Both the position numbers and the translations under genes were made by a program. Below the pieces are notes generated by a model. It made no database searches and had not been told where the DNA came from. It worked only from the letters and a program-made list of their open reading frames with translations. Of a DNA stretch of 64,000 nt, positions 24,544 through 33,847 are shown piece after piece (positions within the stretch are counted from its first letter, which is position 1; each line of letters opens with the position of its first letter). The stretch spans positions 1-64,000 of the forward strand of contig CAWCNV010000003.1 of NCBI GenBank assembly GCA_963797015.1. The letters are read 5' to 3'. This DNA comes from JBBPZA01 sp963797015. Its GTDB lineage: Bacteria > Actinomycetota > Thermoleophilia > Solirubrobacterales > Solirubrobacteraceae.

Positions 24544-26334
24544 ATGACTCCTTCGACGTCCAGGGCAGGGAGCCTTCCCGAGGCGCCGAAAAGCTGTCGA
24601 GCGGTGCGCACCATCGACACCCTTGCACACCCGCCAAGCGAACCGTCGGGGGCAGAGGACCAGGAGGGCTGGGGCGCCGGGGACGCGGTCCTCGGCCGTT
24701 TCCGGCTCGACCGGCTGCTCGGAACGGGCGGCTTCGGCGCGGTGTGGCGCGCCACCGACGAGCGCCTCCAACGGCCGGTCGCGGTGAAGGTCATCCCGCA
24801 TGCGACCGCGTCAGGGGCCGGGGAGCGCGGGCGGCGCGAGGCCCTGGCCGTGGCGCGGCTCAACCACCCGGCGATCGTCGCGCTCTACGAGGAGGGCGAG
24901 GACGAGCGCGCTCTGTACCTGGTCTCAGAGCTCGTCGAGGGCTCGACGCTGGCCGAGCTCGAGGCTGCGGGCGCGCTGAGCGACCGCGACGTCGTGCGGC
25001 TCGGCATCGCCCTCTGCGACGCGCTCCTCCACGCCCATGCGCACGGGGTCGTCCACCGGGACCTCAAGCCCCAGAACGTCCTGGTGCCCAGGCGCGGAAG
25101 CGCCAAGCTCGCGGACTTCGGAGTGGCGCACCTCGTCGGCGACGAGCCGCTCACCCGAACCGGCGACGTGCTGGGCACGCTCGCCTACATGGCTCCGGAG
25201 CAGGCCGCCGGGCGGAGGGCCGACGGAGCCGCCGACCTGTACGGCCTGGGGCTCGTGCTCTACGAGGCGCTGTCCGGAGTCAACCCGGTGCGGGCGGCGA
25301 CGCCGGCGGCCACCACGCGGCGCATCGGCCGCCCGCTGCCGCCGCTGCGGCGCCTGCGCCGCGACCTGCCCGAGCCCCTGGTCGAGGCGATCGACGCCGC
25401 GGTGCGTCCGCGAGCGGCGGAGCGCGGCACCGTCGACGGACTGCGCGCCGGTCTTCAGACCACGTGCGCCCAGGTCAGCGACACGGACGGCGCCCTCCCT
25501 TCGCTGCCCCCGGCAGCGTCCGCGTCGGTGCACGTCCCGGCGCGCGCGCTGGCCGGCCTCGCGGCAGGCGCGCTGGCCGCTGCGTGCCTCGCGCTGGCCG
25601 GTCCGGCGCCGCCCGTCCCGGTGCTGCCCGCGGCGCTCGCGACGGCGGCCGCGGTAGCGCTGCTCCCGCGCGCGGCCTGGCTGGCCGCCGCCGCGCTGGC
25701 GGTCGCCTGGCTGGTCGGCGCGCGGCCTGGTGAGGCCCTGCTGCTCGCCGCCGCGCTCGCCGCGCCGGTACTCGCGCTGCCGCGCCGGCCGGAGTGGTGG
25801 TCGGTCCCGGCGCTCGCGCCGCTGCTCGCCCTCGCCGCGCTCGCTCCGGCCTACTGCGCTGTCGCCGCGCAGGCGCCCGGCGCGCGCTCGCGCGCGGCGC
25901 TCGGCGCCGCGGGGCTGTGGTGGCTGTGCCTCGCCGAGCCGGCGCTCGGACGCGACCTGTTCCTGGGCCGGCCGGCCGGCACGGCCGCCCCCGACGCACT
26001 CCTTGGCTCGGCGGGGCGTGCGGCCGACGCGCTGTCGTCGGTAATCGGCTCGGGCGCGCTCGCCGCCGCGCTGCTGTGGGCGCTCGCCGCCGCGGCGCTC
26101 CCGCTCCTCACGGGACGCGGCGGCCTGGGCGCCGCCGCGACGGGGGCCGCGCTGTGGGCGGCAGCGCTCGCGGGGGCGACGCTGGCTCTCGGCCACGCCC
26201 TCGACGGCGCCGTCGCGCTCCCCGACCCGCGCGGCGCGGTCGCCGGAGCGGCGGCCGGCGCCCTCTTCGCGGTCGCCGTGCGGGCGCTGCGCGAGCCGGC
26301 TCAGGCGGGTCCGGCGGCGATGCCGACCGCGTAG
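24544..26334 (+). CDS. Ser/Thr protein kinase fused to polytopic membrane domain
   Basis: The kinase domain covers about residues 48-310: glycine loop GTGGFGAVW, lysine in VAVKVI, HRDLKPQNVLV (about 172), DFGVAH and MAPEQAAGR are all intact, so it should be active. From about residue 330 to the end the protein is almost entirely Ala/Leu/Val-rich hydrophobic segments (roughly 8-10 helices) without an extracellular sensor domain such as PASTA. I do not recognise that membrane part. The ATG at 24544 is preferred; GTG 24604 is an alternative. It is divergent from the CARDB gene and directly upstream of two FHA genes, whose products bind phosphothreonine. The signal it senses is unknown. Confidence 0.85.
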   Translation: MTPSTSRAGSLPEAPKSCRAVRTIDTLAHPPSEPSGAEDQEGWGAGDAVLGRFRLDRLLGTGGFGAVWRATDERLQRPVAVKVIPHATASGAGERGRREALAVARLNHPAIVALYEEGEDERALYLVSELVEGSTLAELEAAGALSDRDVVRLGIALCDALLHAHAHGVVHRDLKPQNVLVPRRGSAKLADFGVAHLVGDEPLTRTGDVLGTLAYMAPEQAAGRRADGAADLYGLGLVLYEALSGVNPVRAATPAATTRRIGRPLPPLRRLRRDLPEPLVEAIDAAVRPRAAERGTVDGLRAGLQTTCAQVSDTDGALPSLPPAASASVHVPARALAGLAAGALAAACLALAGPAPPVPVLPAALATAAAVALLPRAAWLAAAALAVAWLVGARPGEALLLAAALAAPVLALPRRPEWWSVPALAPLLALAALAPAYCAVAAQAPGARSRAALGAAGLWWLCLAEPALGRDLFLGRPAGTAAPDALLGSAGRAADALSSVIGSGALAAALLWALAAAALPLLTGRGGLGAAATGAALWAAALAGATLALGHALDGAVALPDPRGAVAGAAAGALFAVAVRALREPAQAGPAAMPTA

Positions 26335-26352
26335 CATGGCCGGCGGAAAAAC

Positions 26353-27114
26353 GTGCTCAAGAGCATCGAGAACAAACTCGCCGGCCTCGTCGAAGGCACC
26401 TTCAGCCGTGCCTTCAAGTCGGAGGTGCGGCCCGTCGAGATCGCGCGCAAGCTCGCGCGCGAGATGGAGGAGAACAAGACCTTCTCCGTCTCGCGCGTCT
26501 ACGTGCCGAACGAGTACGTCGTGTACCTCTCGCCGGACGACCACGCGCGCTTCGAGGAGTACGAGGGGGCGCTCGCCAAGGAGCTGTCCGGCTACCTGCT
26601 CGAGCATGCCCGCCGCGAGAAGCTCGCGCTGCTCTCGCGGCCGACCGTGGACCTCCGCACCGACGACCGTCTGCGCCTGGGCGAGTTCGGCATCCAGGCG
26701 CGACTGGTCCAGGACCCGGACGAGCCCAAGCCGGCCGCCCCGCGCAGGAAGCAGGGCGAGATGGGCCACACGTCGGTGTACAGCGCGGCCGAGCGACTGT
26801 CCGAGCCGCTCGAGCAGCGCCGCGGAGCGCCGGGCACGGCGCTTCTGCTGCTCAACGGCCGCCGTATGGTCCTGGGCGCGGAAAAGACGGTGCTCGGCCG
26901 CAGCCGCGACTGCGACATCGTCGTCGACGACCCGAACGTGTCGCGCCGCCACGCCGAGCTCGACCGGACGCCCGACGGCGGCTGGGCGGTGCACGACCTC
27001 GGCTCGACGAACGGCGTGCTCGTCAACGGCAAACGCGTCAAGCGCGTGCAGCAGCTCGCGCAGGGCGACCGGATCGAGCTGGGAACCTCCGAGCTCGTCT
27101 TCCAGGTGGAGTAG
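26353..27114 (+). CDS. fhaA: FHA domain protein with N-terminal DUF3662 (FhaA-like)
   Basis: The N-terminal DUF3662 module (KSIENKLAGLVEGTFSRAFK ... VEIARKLAREMEENK) occupies about residues 1-120. A C-terminal FHA domain (VLGRSRDCDIVVDDPNVSRRHAEL, DLGSTNGVLVNGKRV) binds phosphothreonine. In mycobacteria the homologue binds the phosphorylated MviN/MurJ pseudokinase and restrains peptidoglycan synthesis. The GTG at 26353 starts 18 bp after the kinase gene. Confidence 0.92.
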   Translation: MLKSIENKLAGLVEGTFSRAFKSEVRPVEIARKLAREMEENKTFSVSRVYVPNEYVVYLSPDDHARFEEYEGALAKELSGYLLEHARREKLALLSRPTVDLRTDDRLRLGEFGIQARLVQDPDEPKPAAPRRKQGEMGHTSVYSAAERLSEPLEQRRGAPGTALLLLNGRRMVLGAEKTVLGRSRDCDIVVDDPNVSRRHAELDRTPDGGWAVHDLGSTNGVLVNGKRVKRVQQLAQGDRIELGTSELVFQVE

Positions 27115-27118
27115 CGCG

Positions 27119-27604
27119 GTGCAGCTCGACCCGATCTCGGTGATCCTGAAGTTCGGCTTCCTCGCCGTGCTCTACCTGTTCCTGCTGTGGGTGGCGCGCA
27201 GCGCGCTGCGCGACCTGCGCTCGGGCACGGACGTCGTGCCCGCCGCCCCCGCCGACGCCACCGGCATGTACTCGGCGGCCACCGGGATGGCGCCCGAGAC
27301 GCCGGTCGACCACGATCCGCGCCTGTACGTGGAGCGCGCGCCGGGCCTGGAGAGCGGCGCGGAGTACGGGCTCGAGGACGACCTGCTGCTGGGCCGCGGC
27401 TCGCGCGTCGACATCCAGCTCGAGGACCCGTTTGCGTCCTCCCAGCACGCGAGAATCGTCCGCCAGGGGCAGCTCGCGGTGATCGAGGACCTAGGCTCGA
27501 CCAACGGGACGCTGCTCAACGGCGAGCCGCTCCAGGGTCCCCAACCGCTGCACCCCGGCGATCGCATCCGCATCGGCGACAGCGAGTTCTCCTACGTAGA
27601 GTGA
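27119..27604 (+). CDS. fhaB: Membrane-anchored FHA domain protein (FhaB/FipA-like)
   Basis: A single N-terminal membrane helix (ILKFGFLAVLYLFLLWVARSAL) is followed by a flexible linker and one FHA domain (LLGRGSRVDIQLEDPFASSQHARI, DLGSTNGTLLNGEPL). The GTG at 27119 lies 4 bp after fhaA. In mycobacteria the homologue is phosphorylated by PknB-type kinases and links FtsZ/FtsQ to signalling. Its stop overlaps the start of pstP. Confidence 0.9.
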   Translation: MQLDPISVILKFGFLAVLYLFLLWVARSALRDLRSGTDVVPAAPADATGMYSAATGMAPETPVDHDPRLYVERAPGLESGAEYGLEDDLLLGRGSRVDIQLEDPFASSQHARIVRQGQLAVIEDLGSTNGTLLNGEPLQGPQPLHPGDRIRIGDSEFSYVE

Positions 27605-28875
27605 CGCCCGTGCTCAGGATCGTCGAGAGCTTCAAGAACTCGGATACAGGCCGGCAGCGCAAGGCCAACGAGGACAACCTGTTCGTGCGCGAGCCGCTGT
27701 TCGTGGTCGCGGACGGCATGGGCGGGGCGCGCGCCGGGGAGGTCGCGTCCAAGACCGCCGTCGACGCCTTCGAGGAGGGGCTGCCGGACGACGGCAGCCC
27801 CGAGCAGGGCCTGACGGAGGTGATCGCGCAAGCCAACGGGCGCATCCACGACATGGCGCGCTCCGACGACCAGCTGCAGGGCATGGGGACGACGGTCACG
27901 GCGGCTTGGGTCGGCGACAACGATGTGTCGATCGCCCACGTGGGCGACAGCCGCGCCTACGTATACCGCGACGGCAAGCTTCAGCTGCTGACCCAGGACC
28001 ACTCGCTCGTCAACGAGCTGGTGATCCGCGGCAAGCTGACCGAGGAGCAGGCGGCCGAGCACCCGCAGCGCTCGATCATCACCCGCGCGCTGGGCCCGGA
28101 GGCCTCGGTCCAGGTCGACACGCAGAGCCGCCGCGCCCGCGATGGCGACGTCTTCCTGCTGTGCAGCGACGGGCTGACCTCGATGCTCGGCGACGACGAG
28201 ATCGCCGAGCTGATCGACGAGAGCTCGACGCTCGCGGAGGCCGGCCAGCGACTCGTCCAGGCTGCCAACGACGCGGGCGGGCGCGACAACATCACCGTCG
28301 TCCTGTTCCGCGTGGCCGACGATGCCGCGGAGGGGGCGGGGCAGGCGACCGAGGTGACGAGGGCGCACGAGGCCGTCGGCCGGCAGGCGGCCGGCCAGCG
28401 GACCGTCGTGAGCGGCGCCGCGGCGGCGGCCACCCAGGCCCCCGCGGAGGCGCCGCAGCGAACGGCGCCGCCGCCTCCGCCACGGCGGGCGCGGGCACGG
28501 CCGGCGGCCGCCGCGCCCCGCCGCCGCCGGCGCGGGCGCGTGCGGCTGGGGAGCCTCGCCTTCGGAGCGCTGTTCCTGGCGCTCGTCGCCCTGCTGGCCG
28601 CGGGCACCTTCTTCTACGCCCGCGCCCACTACTTCATCGGCTCGGACCAGGGCTTCGTCACCGTGTATCGCGGCCTGGACGCCGCTCCCTTCGGCATCAA
28701 GCTCAACAGCGTCAACTGCTCCACCTCGGTGCTGGCCGACCAGGTGCCCAAGGCGATGGTGGACCGGCGCTCGCGCACCGACCGGACGGAGGCCATCAAT
28801 GCCGTCAAGGCGCAGTACCGCCAGCAGCTCGGCCTGAAGCGCGGCCAGCCCACGCCGGATCCCTGCACGGGGTGA
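27601..28875 (+). CDS. pstP: PP2C-family Ser/Thr phosphatase with extracytoplasmic domain
   Basis: It removes phosphate from targets of the PknB-type kinases. Metal-binding PP2C motifs are intact: NEDNLF, VVADGMGGARAGEVAS, IAHVGDSRAYVY, LCSDGLTSML, GGRDNITVVL (residues about 5-240). A Pro/Arg-rich linker leads to one membrane helix (about 318-342) and an outer domain of about 80 residues (FIGSDQGFVTVYRGLDAAPFG ...). The GTG at 27601 overlaps the fhaB stop. The outer domain resembles the protein encoded next door. Confidence 0.94.
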   Translation: MTPVLRIVESFKNSDTGRQRKANEDNLFVREPLFVVADGMGGARAGEVASKTAVDAFEEGLPDDGSPEQGLTEVIAQANGRIHDMARSDDQLQGMGTTVTAAWVGDNDVSIAHVGDSRAYVYRDGKLQLLTQDHSLVNELVIRGKLTEEQAAEHPQRSIITRALGPEASVQVDTQSRRARDGDVFLLCSDGLTSMLGDDEIAELIDESSTLAEAGQRLVQAANDAGGRDNITVVLFRVADDAAEGAGQATEVTRAHEAVGRQAAGQRTVVSGAAAAATQAPAEAPQRTAPPPPPRRARARPAAAAPRRRRRGRVRLGSLAFGALFLALVALLAAGTFFYARAHYFIGSDQGFVTVYRGLDAAPFGIKLNSVNCSTSVLADQVPKAMVDRRSRTDRTEAINAVKAQYRQQLGLKRGQPTPDPCTG

Positions 28876-29207
28876 GCCGCACGCGTGTCCGGCTCAAGCC
28901 GATCCTGGTGGTGGTCGGGGTCGTCCTCTCCTTCCTGCTCGTCTCGACCTGGATCGCGACGCGCGCCGTGTTCTTCGTCGGCACCGACGACGAGGGCTTC
29001 GTGACCGTGTTCAACGGGGTGCCCTATGACCTGCCGGGCGGTATCGACCTCTACACGCCGCGCTTCGAGTCGGGCCTGCCGGCGGCCTCGCTGCCGCCGC
29101 GCGAGCGCTCGCTCGTCACGGCCCACCGCTGGCGCTCGCAGGACCAGGCGCTGGCCGTCGTGCGCCGGCTCGAGCGCGAGAACCGCGGCCCGCTGGCAAG
29201 CCCGTGA
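28872..29207 (+). CDS. Small membrane protein resembling the PstP outer domain
   Basis: A short basic N-terminus, one membrane helix (PILVVVGVVLSFLLVSTWIA) and an outer part beginning VFFVGTDDEGFVTVFNG make up this 111-residue protein. The outer part parallels the PstP ectodomain (YFIGSDQGFVTVYRG): both have G-[ST]-D-x-GFVTV, then GI-x-L after about 10 residues, and a C-terminal Arg/Ala-rich helix. It has no phosphatase domain. Its GTG overlaps the pstP stop and its own stop overlaps the ftsW start, so it is made together with both. Function is unknown; a partner or decoy of the PstP ectodomain is my inference. Confidence 0.75.
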   Translation: MSRTRVRLKPILVVVGVVLSFLLVSTWIATRAVFFVGTDDEGFVTVFNGVPYDLPGGIDLYTPRFESGLPAASLPPRERSLVTAHRWRSQDQALAVVRRLERENRGPLASP

Positions 29208-30499
29208 GCGCGCGCAACCGCGAGCTGCTCGCGCTGATCCCGTCGTCGCTGCTGCTCACGGCGGGCTTCGCCGCCGTCTTCATCCAGCAGCAGGACCAGC
29301 TCTCCAACCTCTCGCTCACCTACGGGGCGATCTTCCTCGGCCTGTGCGTGGCCACGCACGTCGTCATCCGGATCGCGCTCCCGCGCGCCGACCCGTACCT
29401 GTTTCCGCTCGTCGCGCTGCTCGCGTGCTTCGGGCTGGTCGTCATCTACCGCCTCGACCAGGACCTCGCGCGCGAGCAGGCGCAGTGGTTCGTGGTCGGC
29501 CTGCTGGCCTTCTGCGCCACGATCGTCGTCTTCCGCGACTACCGGCGCCTGGAGCAGTACCGCTACACGATCGCCGCGGGCTCGATCCTGCTGCTGTTCC
29601 TGCCCCGCGTCCCGGGCATCGGCGGGCAGGTCAACGGCGCGTTCCTGGCCATCAGCATCGGCCCGATCTCCTTCCAGCCCGCGGAGCTGGCCAAGATCGG
29701 GATCATCATCTTCCTGGCCAGCTATCTGCGCGACACGCGCCAGGTGCTCGTGCAGGGGGCGCGCCGCATAGCCGGCGTGACGATCCCGCCGCTGAAGCAT
29801 TTCGGGCCGCTGCTCGTGGTGTGGGGAGCGGCGATGTTGATGCTGGTCTTCATCCAGGACCTGGGGTCATCGCTGATGTTCTTCGGCGGCTTCCTCGCCG
29901 TCCTCTACGTCGCCACCAACCGGCTCTCGTTCGTGGTCGTGGGGCTGGTCCTGTTCGCGGTGGGCGCGTGGTTCTTCGCCCACAACGTCGCCCACGTGCA
30001 GCAGCGCGTCGACATCTGGCTGGCTCCCTTCCAGGGCAACCGCCCTGAGGGCTCTGGCTACCAGATCGTGCAGGGGCTGTTCGCGCAGGCGGACGGGGGG
30101 CTGTTCGGCACCGGCTTCGGCCAGGCGATCATCGAGCTGCCCTCCAACCCGGCGATCAAGATCATCCCGGCCGCGCACACCGACCTGATCTACGCGGTGA
30201 TCGTCAACGAGCTGGGGCTGGTCGGGGCGTGCGGAGTGCTGCTCACGTACCTCTTCATCGTCGAGCGGGGGTTCAAGATCGCGCTGCTCGCACGCGACTC
30301 GTTCTCGACCCTGCTGGCCGCCGGGCTGACGTCGGTGCTAGCGCTGCAGGTGTTCGTGATCGTCGGCGGGGTGACGCGCGTGATCCCGCTCACCGGCGTC
30401 ACGCTTCCGTTCGTGTCCTACGGCGGCTCCTCGATCGTGGCCAACTTCATCCTCGTCGCGCTGCTGCTGCTCGTGAGCGACCGCAGGAGGCCGGCGTGA
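29204..30499 (+). CDS. SEDS-family peptidoglycan glycosyltransferase (FtsW/RodA)
   Basis: This polytopic protein (431 residues, about 10-12 membrane segments) polymerises lipid II glycan strands together with a class B PBP. Family signatures include QPAELAKIGIIIFLASYL, FIQDLGSSLMFFGGFLAVLYV and VGGVTRVIPLTGVTLPFVSYGGSS. Pairing with pbpA immediately downstream suggests a RodA-like elongation role; FtsW cannot be excluded. The GTG at 29204 overlaps the previous stop. Confidence 0.93.
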   Translation: MSARNRELLALIPSSLLLTAGFAAVFIQQQDQLSNLSLTYGAIFLGLCVATHVVIRIALPRADPYLFPLVALLACFGLVVIYRLDQDLAREQAQWFVVGLLAFCATIVVFRDYRRLEQYRYTIAAGSILLLFLPRVPGIGGQVNGAFLAISIGPISFQPAELAKIGIIIFLASYLRDTRQVLVQGARRIAGVTIPPLKHFGPLLVVWGAAMLMLVFIQDLGSSLMFFGGFLAVLYVATNRLSFVVVGLVLFAVGAWFFAHNVAHVQQRVDIWLAPFQGNRPEGSGYQIVQGLFAQADGGLFGTGFGQAIIELPSNPAIKIIPAAHTDLIYAVIVNELGLVGACGVLLTYLFIVERGFKIALLARDSFSTLLAAGLTSVLALQVFVIVGGVTRVIPLTGVTLPFVSYGGSSIVANFILVALLLLVSDRRRPA

Positions 30500-30527
30500 G
30501 CGCGCGAGGGGCGCGCCGCCGCGCGGC

Positions 30528-31967
30528 GTGAGCCGTCCCATCACGCGCCTGTTCCTGGTCTTCGCCGCGCTCTTCGCGGTGCTCGTCGGCTTCACGTCCT
30601 ACTGGTCGGTGTTCGACTCCGAGAGCCTCAACCACAACCCCAAGAACGCGCGCTCGATCATCCAGGAGGCGCGCGTCAAGCGCGGCACGATCCGAGCCGA
30701 CGACGGCGAGGTGCTGGCCCGCAGCGTCCGTGCCGCGGGCAAGACGTTCCGCCGCACGTACCCGCAGCCCGAGCTCTTCCCGCACGAGGTCGGGTACTCG
30801 TTCCTGACCCGCGGCCGGGCCGGGCTCGAGCAGTTCTACAACGACGACCTCGCGGGCCGGAAGGGCGAGTTCGGCTCGATCATCAACCAGCTCGAGGGCC
30901 GCCGCCAGGAGGGCGAGGACCTCAAGACCACGCTCGACCCCAAGGCCCAGCGCGTGGCCCTGAACGGGCTCGCCGGCCGGGCCGGCTCGGTCGTCGCCCT
31001 GGTGCCCAGCACGGGCGACGTGAAGGTCATGGCCAGCGTCCCGAGCTACGACCCCAACGACGTCGACAGCACGCGCCGCTTCCGCGCGCTGACGCGCTCG
31101 CCGGCCAAGCCGCTGGTCAACCGCTCGATCGCGTCGAGCTACCCGCCCGGCTCGACGTTCAAGGTCGTGACCGCCGCCGCCGCGCTCGACACCGGCAAGT
31201 TCACGCCTACCTCGACGGTCAACGGCGCGAACGGCCAGGTGTTCAGCGGCGTGCCCTTGAACAACTTCGGCGGCGAGGATTTCGGAAGCGTCGACCTCAC
31301 CTTTGCCCTGACGAACTCGATCAACACCGCGTGGGCCAACGTCGGGACGGCCCTCGGCAAGTCGACGATGGCCAAGTACATGAAGCGCTTCGGCTTCTAC
31401 AAGGATCCGCCCGTCGACCTGCCCAAGGGCGAGCGCCTGCCCAGCGGCGAGTACGAGAACGGCAGGTTGCTGGACCCCGAGTCCGACAAGATCGACGTTG
31501 CGCGCATGGCCATCGGCCAGGACAAGCTGAGCGTCACGCCGCTCCAGATGGCGATGGTCGCATCCGCGATCGCAAACGGCGGCGTGCTCGTTAAGCCCCA
31601 CATCGGCGACCGCTTCGTAAATTCTGACGGCACCACGACCAAGCGCATCACCGGCAAGTCGGCCGGTCGCGTGATCTCCAAGCAGTCGGCGACCGAGCTC
31701 GGGCAGATGATGTCCAAGGTGGTGGAGGAGGGCACCGGCACCGCGGCGGCGCTCCAGGGGATCAGCGTCGCGGGCAAGACCGGTACGGCCGAGATCGATC
31801 CGGCGGCCAACCTCAACCAGCCGTGGTTCATCGCCTTCGCGCCGGTCGACAACCCGAAGATCGCCATCGCGGTGACCGTCGAGCGCTCGAGCGGCGGCAC
31901 GGGCGGCGAGGTCGCCGCGCCGATCGCCAAGCAGGTGCTGCAGTCGCTCCTGGGAGGGTCGGCGTGA
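30528..31967 (+). CDS. pbpA: Class B penicillin-binding protein (PbpA)
   Basis: This transpeptidase cross-links peptidoglycan. One N-terminal membrane anchor (ITRLFLVFAALFAVLVGFTSY) precedes a dimerisation region and the transpeptidase domain. Active-site motifs are S209-T-F-K212 (in SYPPGSTFKVV), S264-I-N266 (TNSINTAW) and K417-T-G (VAGKTGTAE). It is 479 residues, typical of actinobacterial PbpA. Its stop overlaps the pknB start and it lies 28 bp after the SEDS gene. Confidence 0.95.
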   Translation: MSRPITRLFLVFAALFAVLVGFTSYWSVFDSESLNHNPKNARSIIQEARVKRGTIRADDGEVLARSVRAAGKTFRRTYPQPELFPHEVGYSFLTRGRAGLEQFYNDDLAGRKGEFGSIINQLEGRRQEGEDLKTTLDPKAQRVALNGLAGRAGSVVALVPSTGDVKVMASVPSYDPNDVDSTRRFRALTRSPAKPLVNRSIASSYPPGSTFKVVTAAAALDTGKFTPTSTVNGANGQVFSGVPLNNFGGEDFGSVDLTFALTNSINTAWANVGTALGKSTMAKYMKRFGFYKDPPVDLPKGERLPSGEYENGRLLDPESDKIDVARMAIGQDKLSVTPLQMAMVASAIANGGVLVKPHIGDRFVNSDGTTTKRITGKSAGRVISKQSATELGQMMSKVVEEGTGTAAALQGISVAGKTGTAEIDPAANLNQPWFIAFAPVDNPKIAIAVTVERSSGGTGGEVAAPIAKQVLQSLLGGSA

Positions 31968-33844
31968 CCATCGGCGGCGGCCCGCGCGGGCTCAGCCACG
32001 ACGAGATCGTCGACGGCCGCTACCGCGTGATCGAGCGCATCGGGTCGGGCGGCATGGCCGACGTGTGGCTCGCCGAGGACCAGCAGCTCGGCCGCCGCGT
32101 GGCGCTCAAGCTGCTGCACCGCCGCTTCGCCGAGGACCCGGAGTTCGTGGAGCGCTTCAAGCGCGAGGCGTCGGCCGCAGGCGGCCTCCAGCACGCCAAC
32201 GTGGTCGGCGTCTACGACCGCGGCGAGTGGGAGGGCACCTCCTACATCGCGATGGAGTACCTGGAGGGCTCGTCCCTCAAGCGCGTGATCACGGAGAATG
32301 CGCCGCTCGATCCGGTGTGGGCGATCGACGTCTGCCTGCAGGTGCTGCGTGCCGCCCGCTTCGCACACCGCGCGGGGATCATCCACCGCGACATCAAGCC
32401 CCACAACGTGATCGTCGACGGCGACGGGCGCGCGAAGGTCACCGACTTCGGGATCGCCCGCGCCGGAGCCTCGGACATGACCGAGACGGGCTCGATCATG
32501 GGCACCGCGCACTACATCGCCCCCGAGCAGGCGCAGGGGCACGGTGTCGGCGCGGCGTCCGACCTGTACTCGGTCGGGATCGTGCTCTACGAGATGCTCG
32601 CCGGGCGCGTGCCATTCGACGGCGAGAGCGCGGTGACGATCGCGCTCAAGCAGGTCTCCGAGCCGCCGGTGCCCCCGTCGCACTACGCCGACGTGCCGCC
32701 CGACCTCGAGGCGGTCGTGATGCGGGCCCTGGAGAAGGACCCGGCGCGCCGGTTCGCCGATGCCGACGAGTTCATCGCGGCGCTGGAGATCGTCCGCGAG
32801 CGAATCGTCAGCGGCGCCGAGCCCGGCGAGGCAACGGCGGCGTTCGGCGCGCTGCCGCCGCCGCTGGAGCCCTCCGAGGACGAGGAGGAGCCGGGCGAGG
32901 CGGGCCGCCGCAGGTGGCCGTGGGCGGTCGCGATCGGCCTCATCATCCTCGTGGCCGCAGCGGCGCTCGTGTTCGCCCTCACGCGTCCGGCCAAGACGGT
33001 GCAGGTGCCCAAGGTGACAGGGCTCGCGCTCAAGGACGCGTCGGCTGCGCTGGAGAACCGAGGCTTCCAGGTCAGCGTCCGGCGCGTGAGGGAGGACGCG
33101 CCGGTCGACCAGGTCACGCGCCAGGATCCGCAGGCCTTCGAGCGCGTGGACGAGGGCTCGACGGTCACGCTCACCGTCTCCAACGGGCTCGGCACCGGGC
33201 AGGTGCCCGACGTCGCGGGCCTGTCGCGCGACGCCGCGAAGGCGGCGATCAAGCGCGCGGGCTTCAAGGTCAAGTTCGAGAACGAATCCTCGAGCTCCGT
33301 GCCCGCCGGCCAGGCGACGCGCACCGAGCCGCAGGCGGGCACGTCGCTCGACAAGGGCTCGAAGGTGACGGTCTTCCTCTCCTCCGGGCCGCAGCAGGTC
33401 ACCGTCCCGGGGGTCGTGGGCAAGGACAAGGACGCCGCGGCGTCCCAGATCCAGGCCGCCGGGCTGCAGGTCGACGTCCAGTCGCGCGTCACCTCCGCAG
33501 CGGCCGCCGACACCGTGCTCGCGCAGGATCCCCAGGGCGGCGTGCAGGTCGCCAAGGGCTCGACGGTCACGATCACCGTGGCCAAGGCGCCGCCCACGTC
33601 GAGGGTGCCAGACGTGCTCGGGAAGGACGGGCAGGCGGCCAAGCAGGCGCTGCGTGCCGCGGGACTGCGCGTGACCGCCACGTCGGTCGACGTCACCGAC
33701 CCCGCGCAGGACGGCCTCGTACAGAGCCAGGATCCCGGCGGCGGCCGAGAGGTCGCCGAGGGCACGACGGTCTCGATCACCGTCGGGCGCTTCAGCAGCT
33801 CGGGCGGGACCACGACCGGCGGGACGACCTCGACGGGGCCGTAG
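31964..33844 (+). CDS. pknB: Ser/Thr protein kinase PknB with four PASTA repeats
   Basis: The cytoplasmic kinase domain (about 17-280) has GSGGMADVW, VALKLL, HRDIKPHNVIVDG, DFGIARAG and the activation loop GSIMGTAHYIAPEQ. An acidic linker and one membrane helix (about 318-342, WAVAIGLIILVAAAALVFAL) lead to four PASTA repeats starting VPKVTGL, VPDVAGL, VPGVVGK and VPDVLGK. These bind muropeptides or lipid II. It is 626 residues. The GTG at 31964 overlaps the pbpA stop. It probably controls the SEDS/PbpA pair and the FHA proteins encoded upstream. Confidence 0.97.
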   Translation: MTIGGGPRGLSHDEIVDGRYRVIERIGSGGMADVWLAEDQQLGRRVALKLLHRRFAEDPEFVERFKREASAAGGLQHANVVGVYDRGEWEGTSYIAMEYLEGSSLKRVITENAPLDPVWAIDVCLQVLRAARFAHRAGIIHRDIKPHNVIVDGDGRAKVTDFGIARAGASDMTETGSIMGTAHYIAPEQAQGHGVGAASDLYSVGIVLYEMLAGRVPFDGESAVTIALKQVSEPPVPPSHYADVPPDLEAVVMRALEKDPARRFADADEFIAALEIVRERIVSGAEPGEATAAFGALPPPLEPSEDEEEPGEAGRRRWPWAVAIGLIILVAAAALVFALTRPAKTVQVPKVTGLALKDASAALENRGFQVSVRRVREDAPVDQVTRQDPQAFERVDEGSTVTLTVSNGLGTGQVPDVAGLSRDAAKAAIKRAGFKVKFENESSSSVPAGQATRTEPQAGTSLDKGSKVTVFLSSGPQQVTVPGVVGKDKDAAASQIQAAGLQVDVQSRVTSAAAADTVLAQDPQGGVQVAKGSTVTITVAKAPPTSRVPDVLGKDGQAAKQALRAAGLRVTATSVDVTDPAQDGLVQSQDPGGGREVAEGTTVSITVGRFSSSGGTTTGGTTSTGP

Positions 33845-33847
33845 CCG

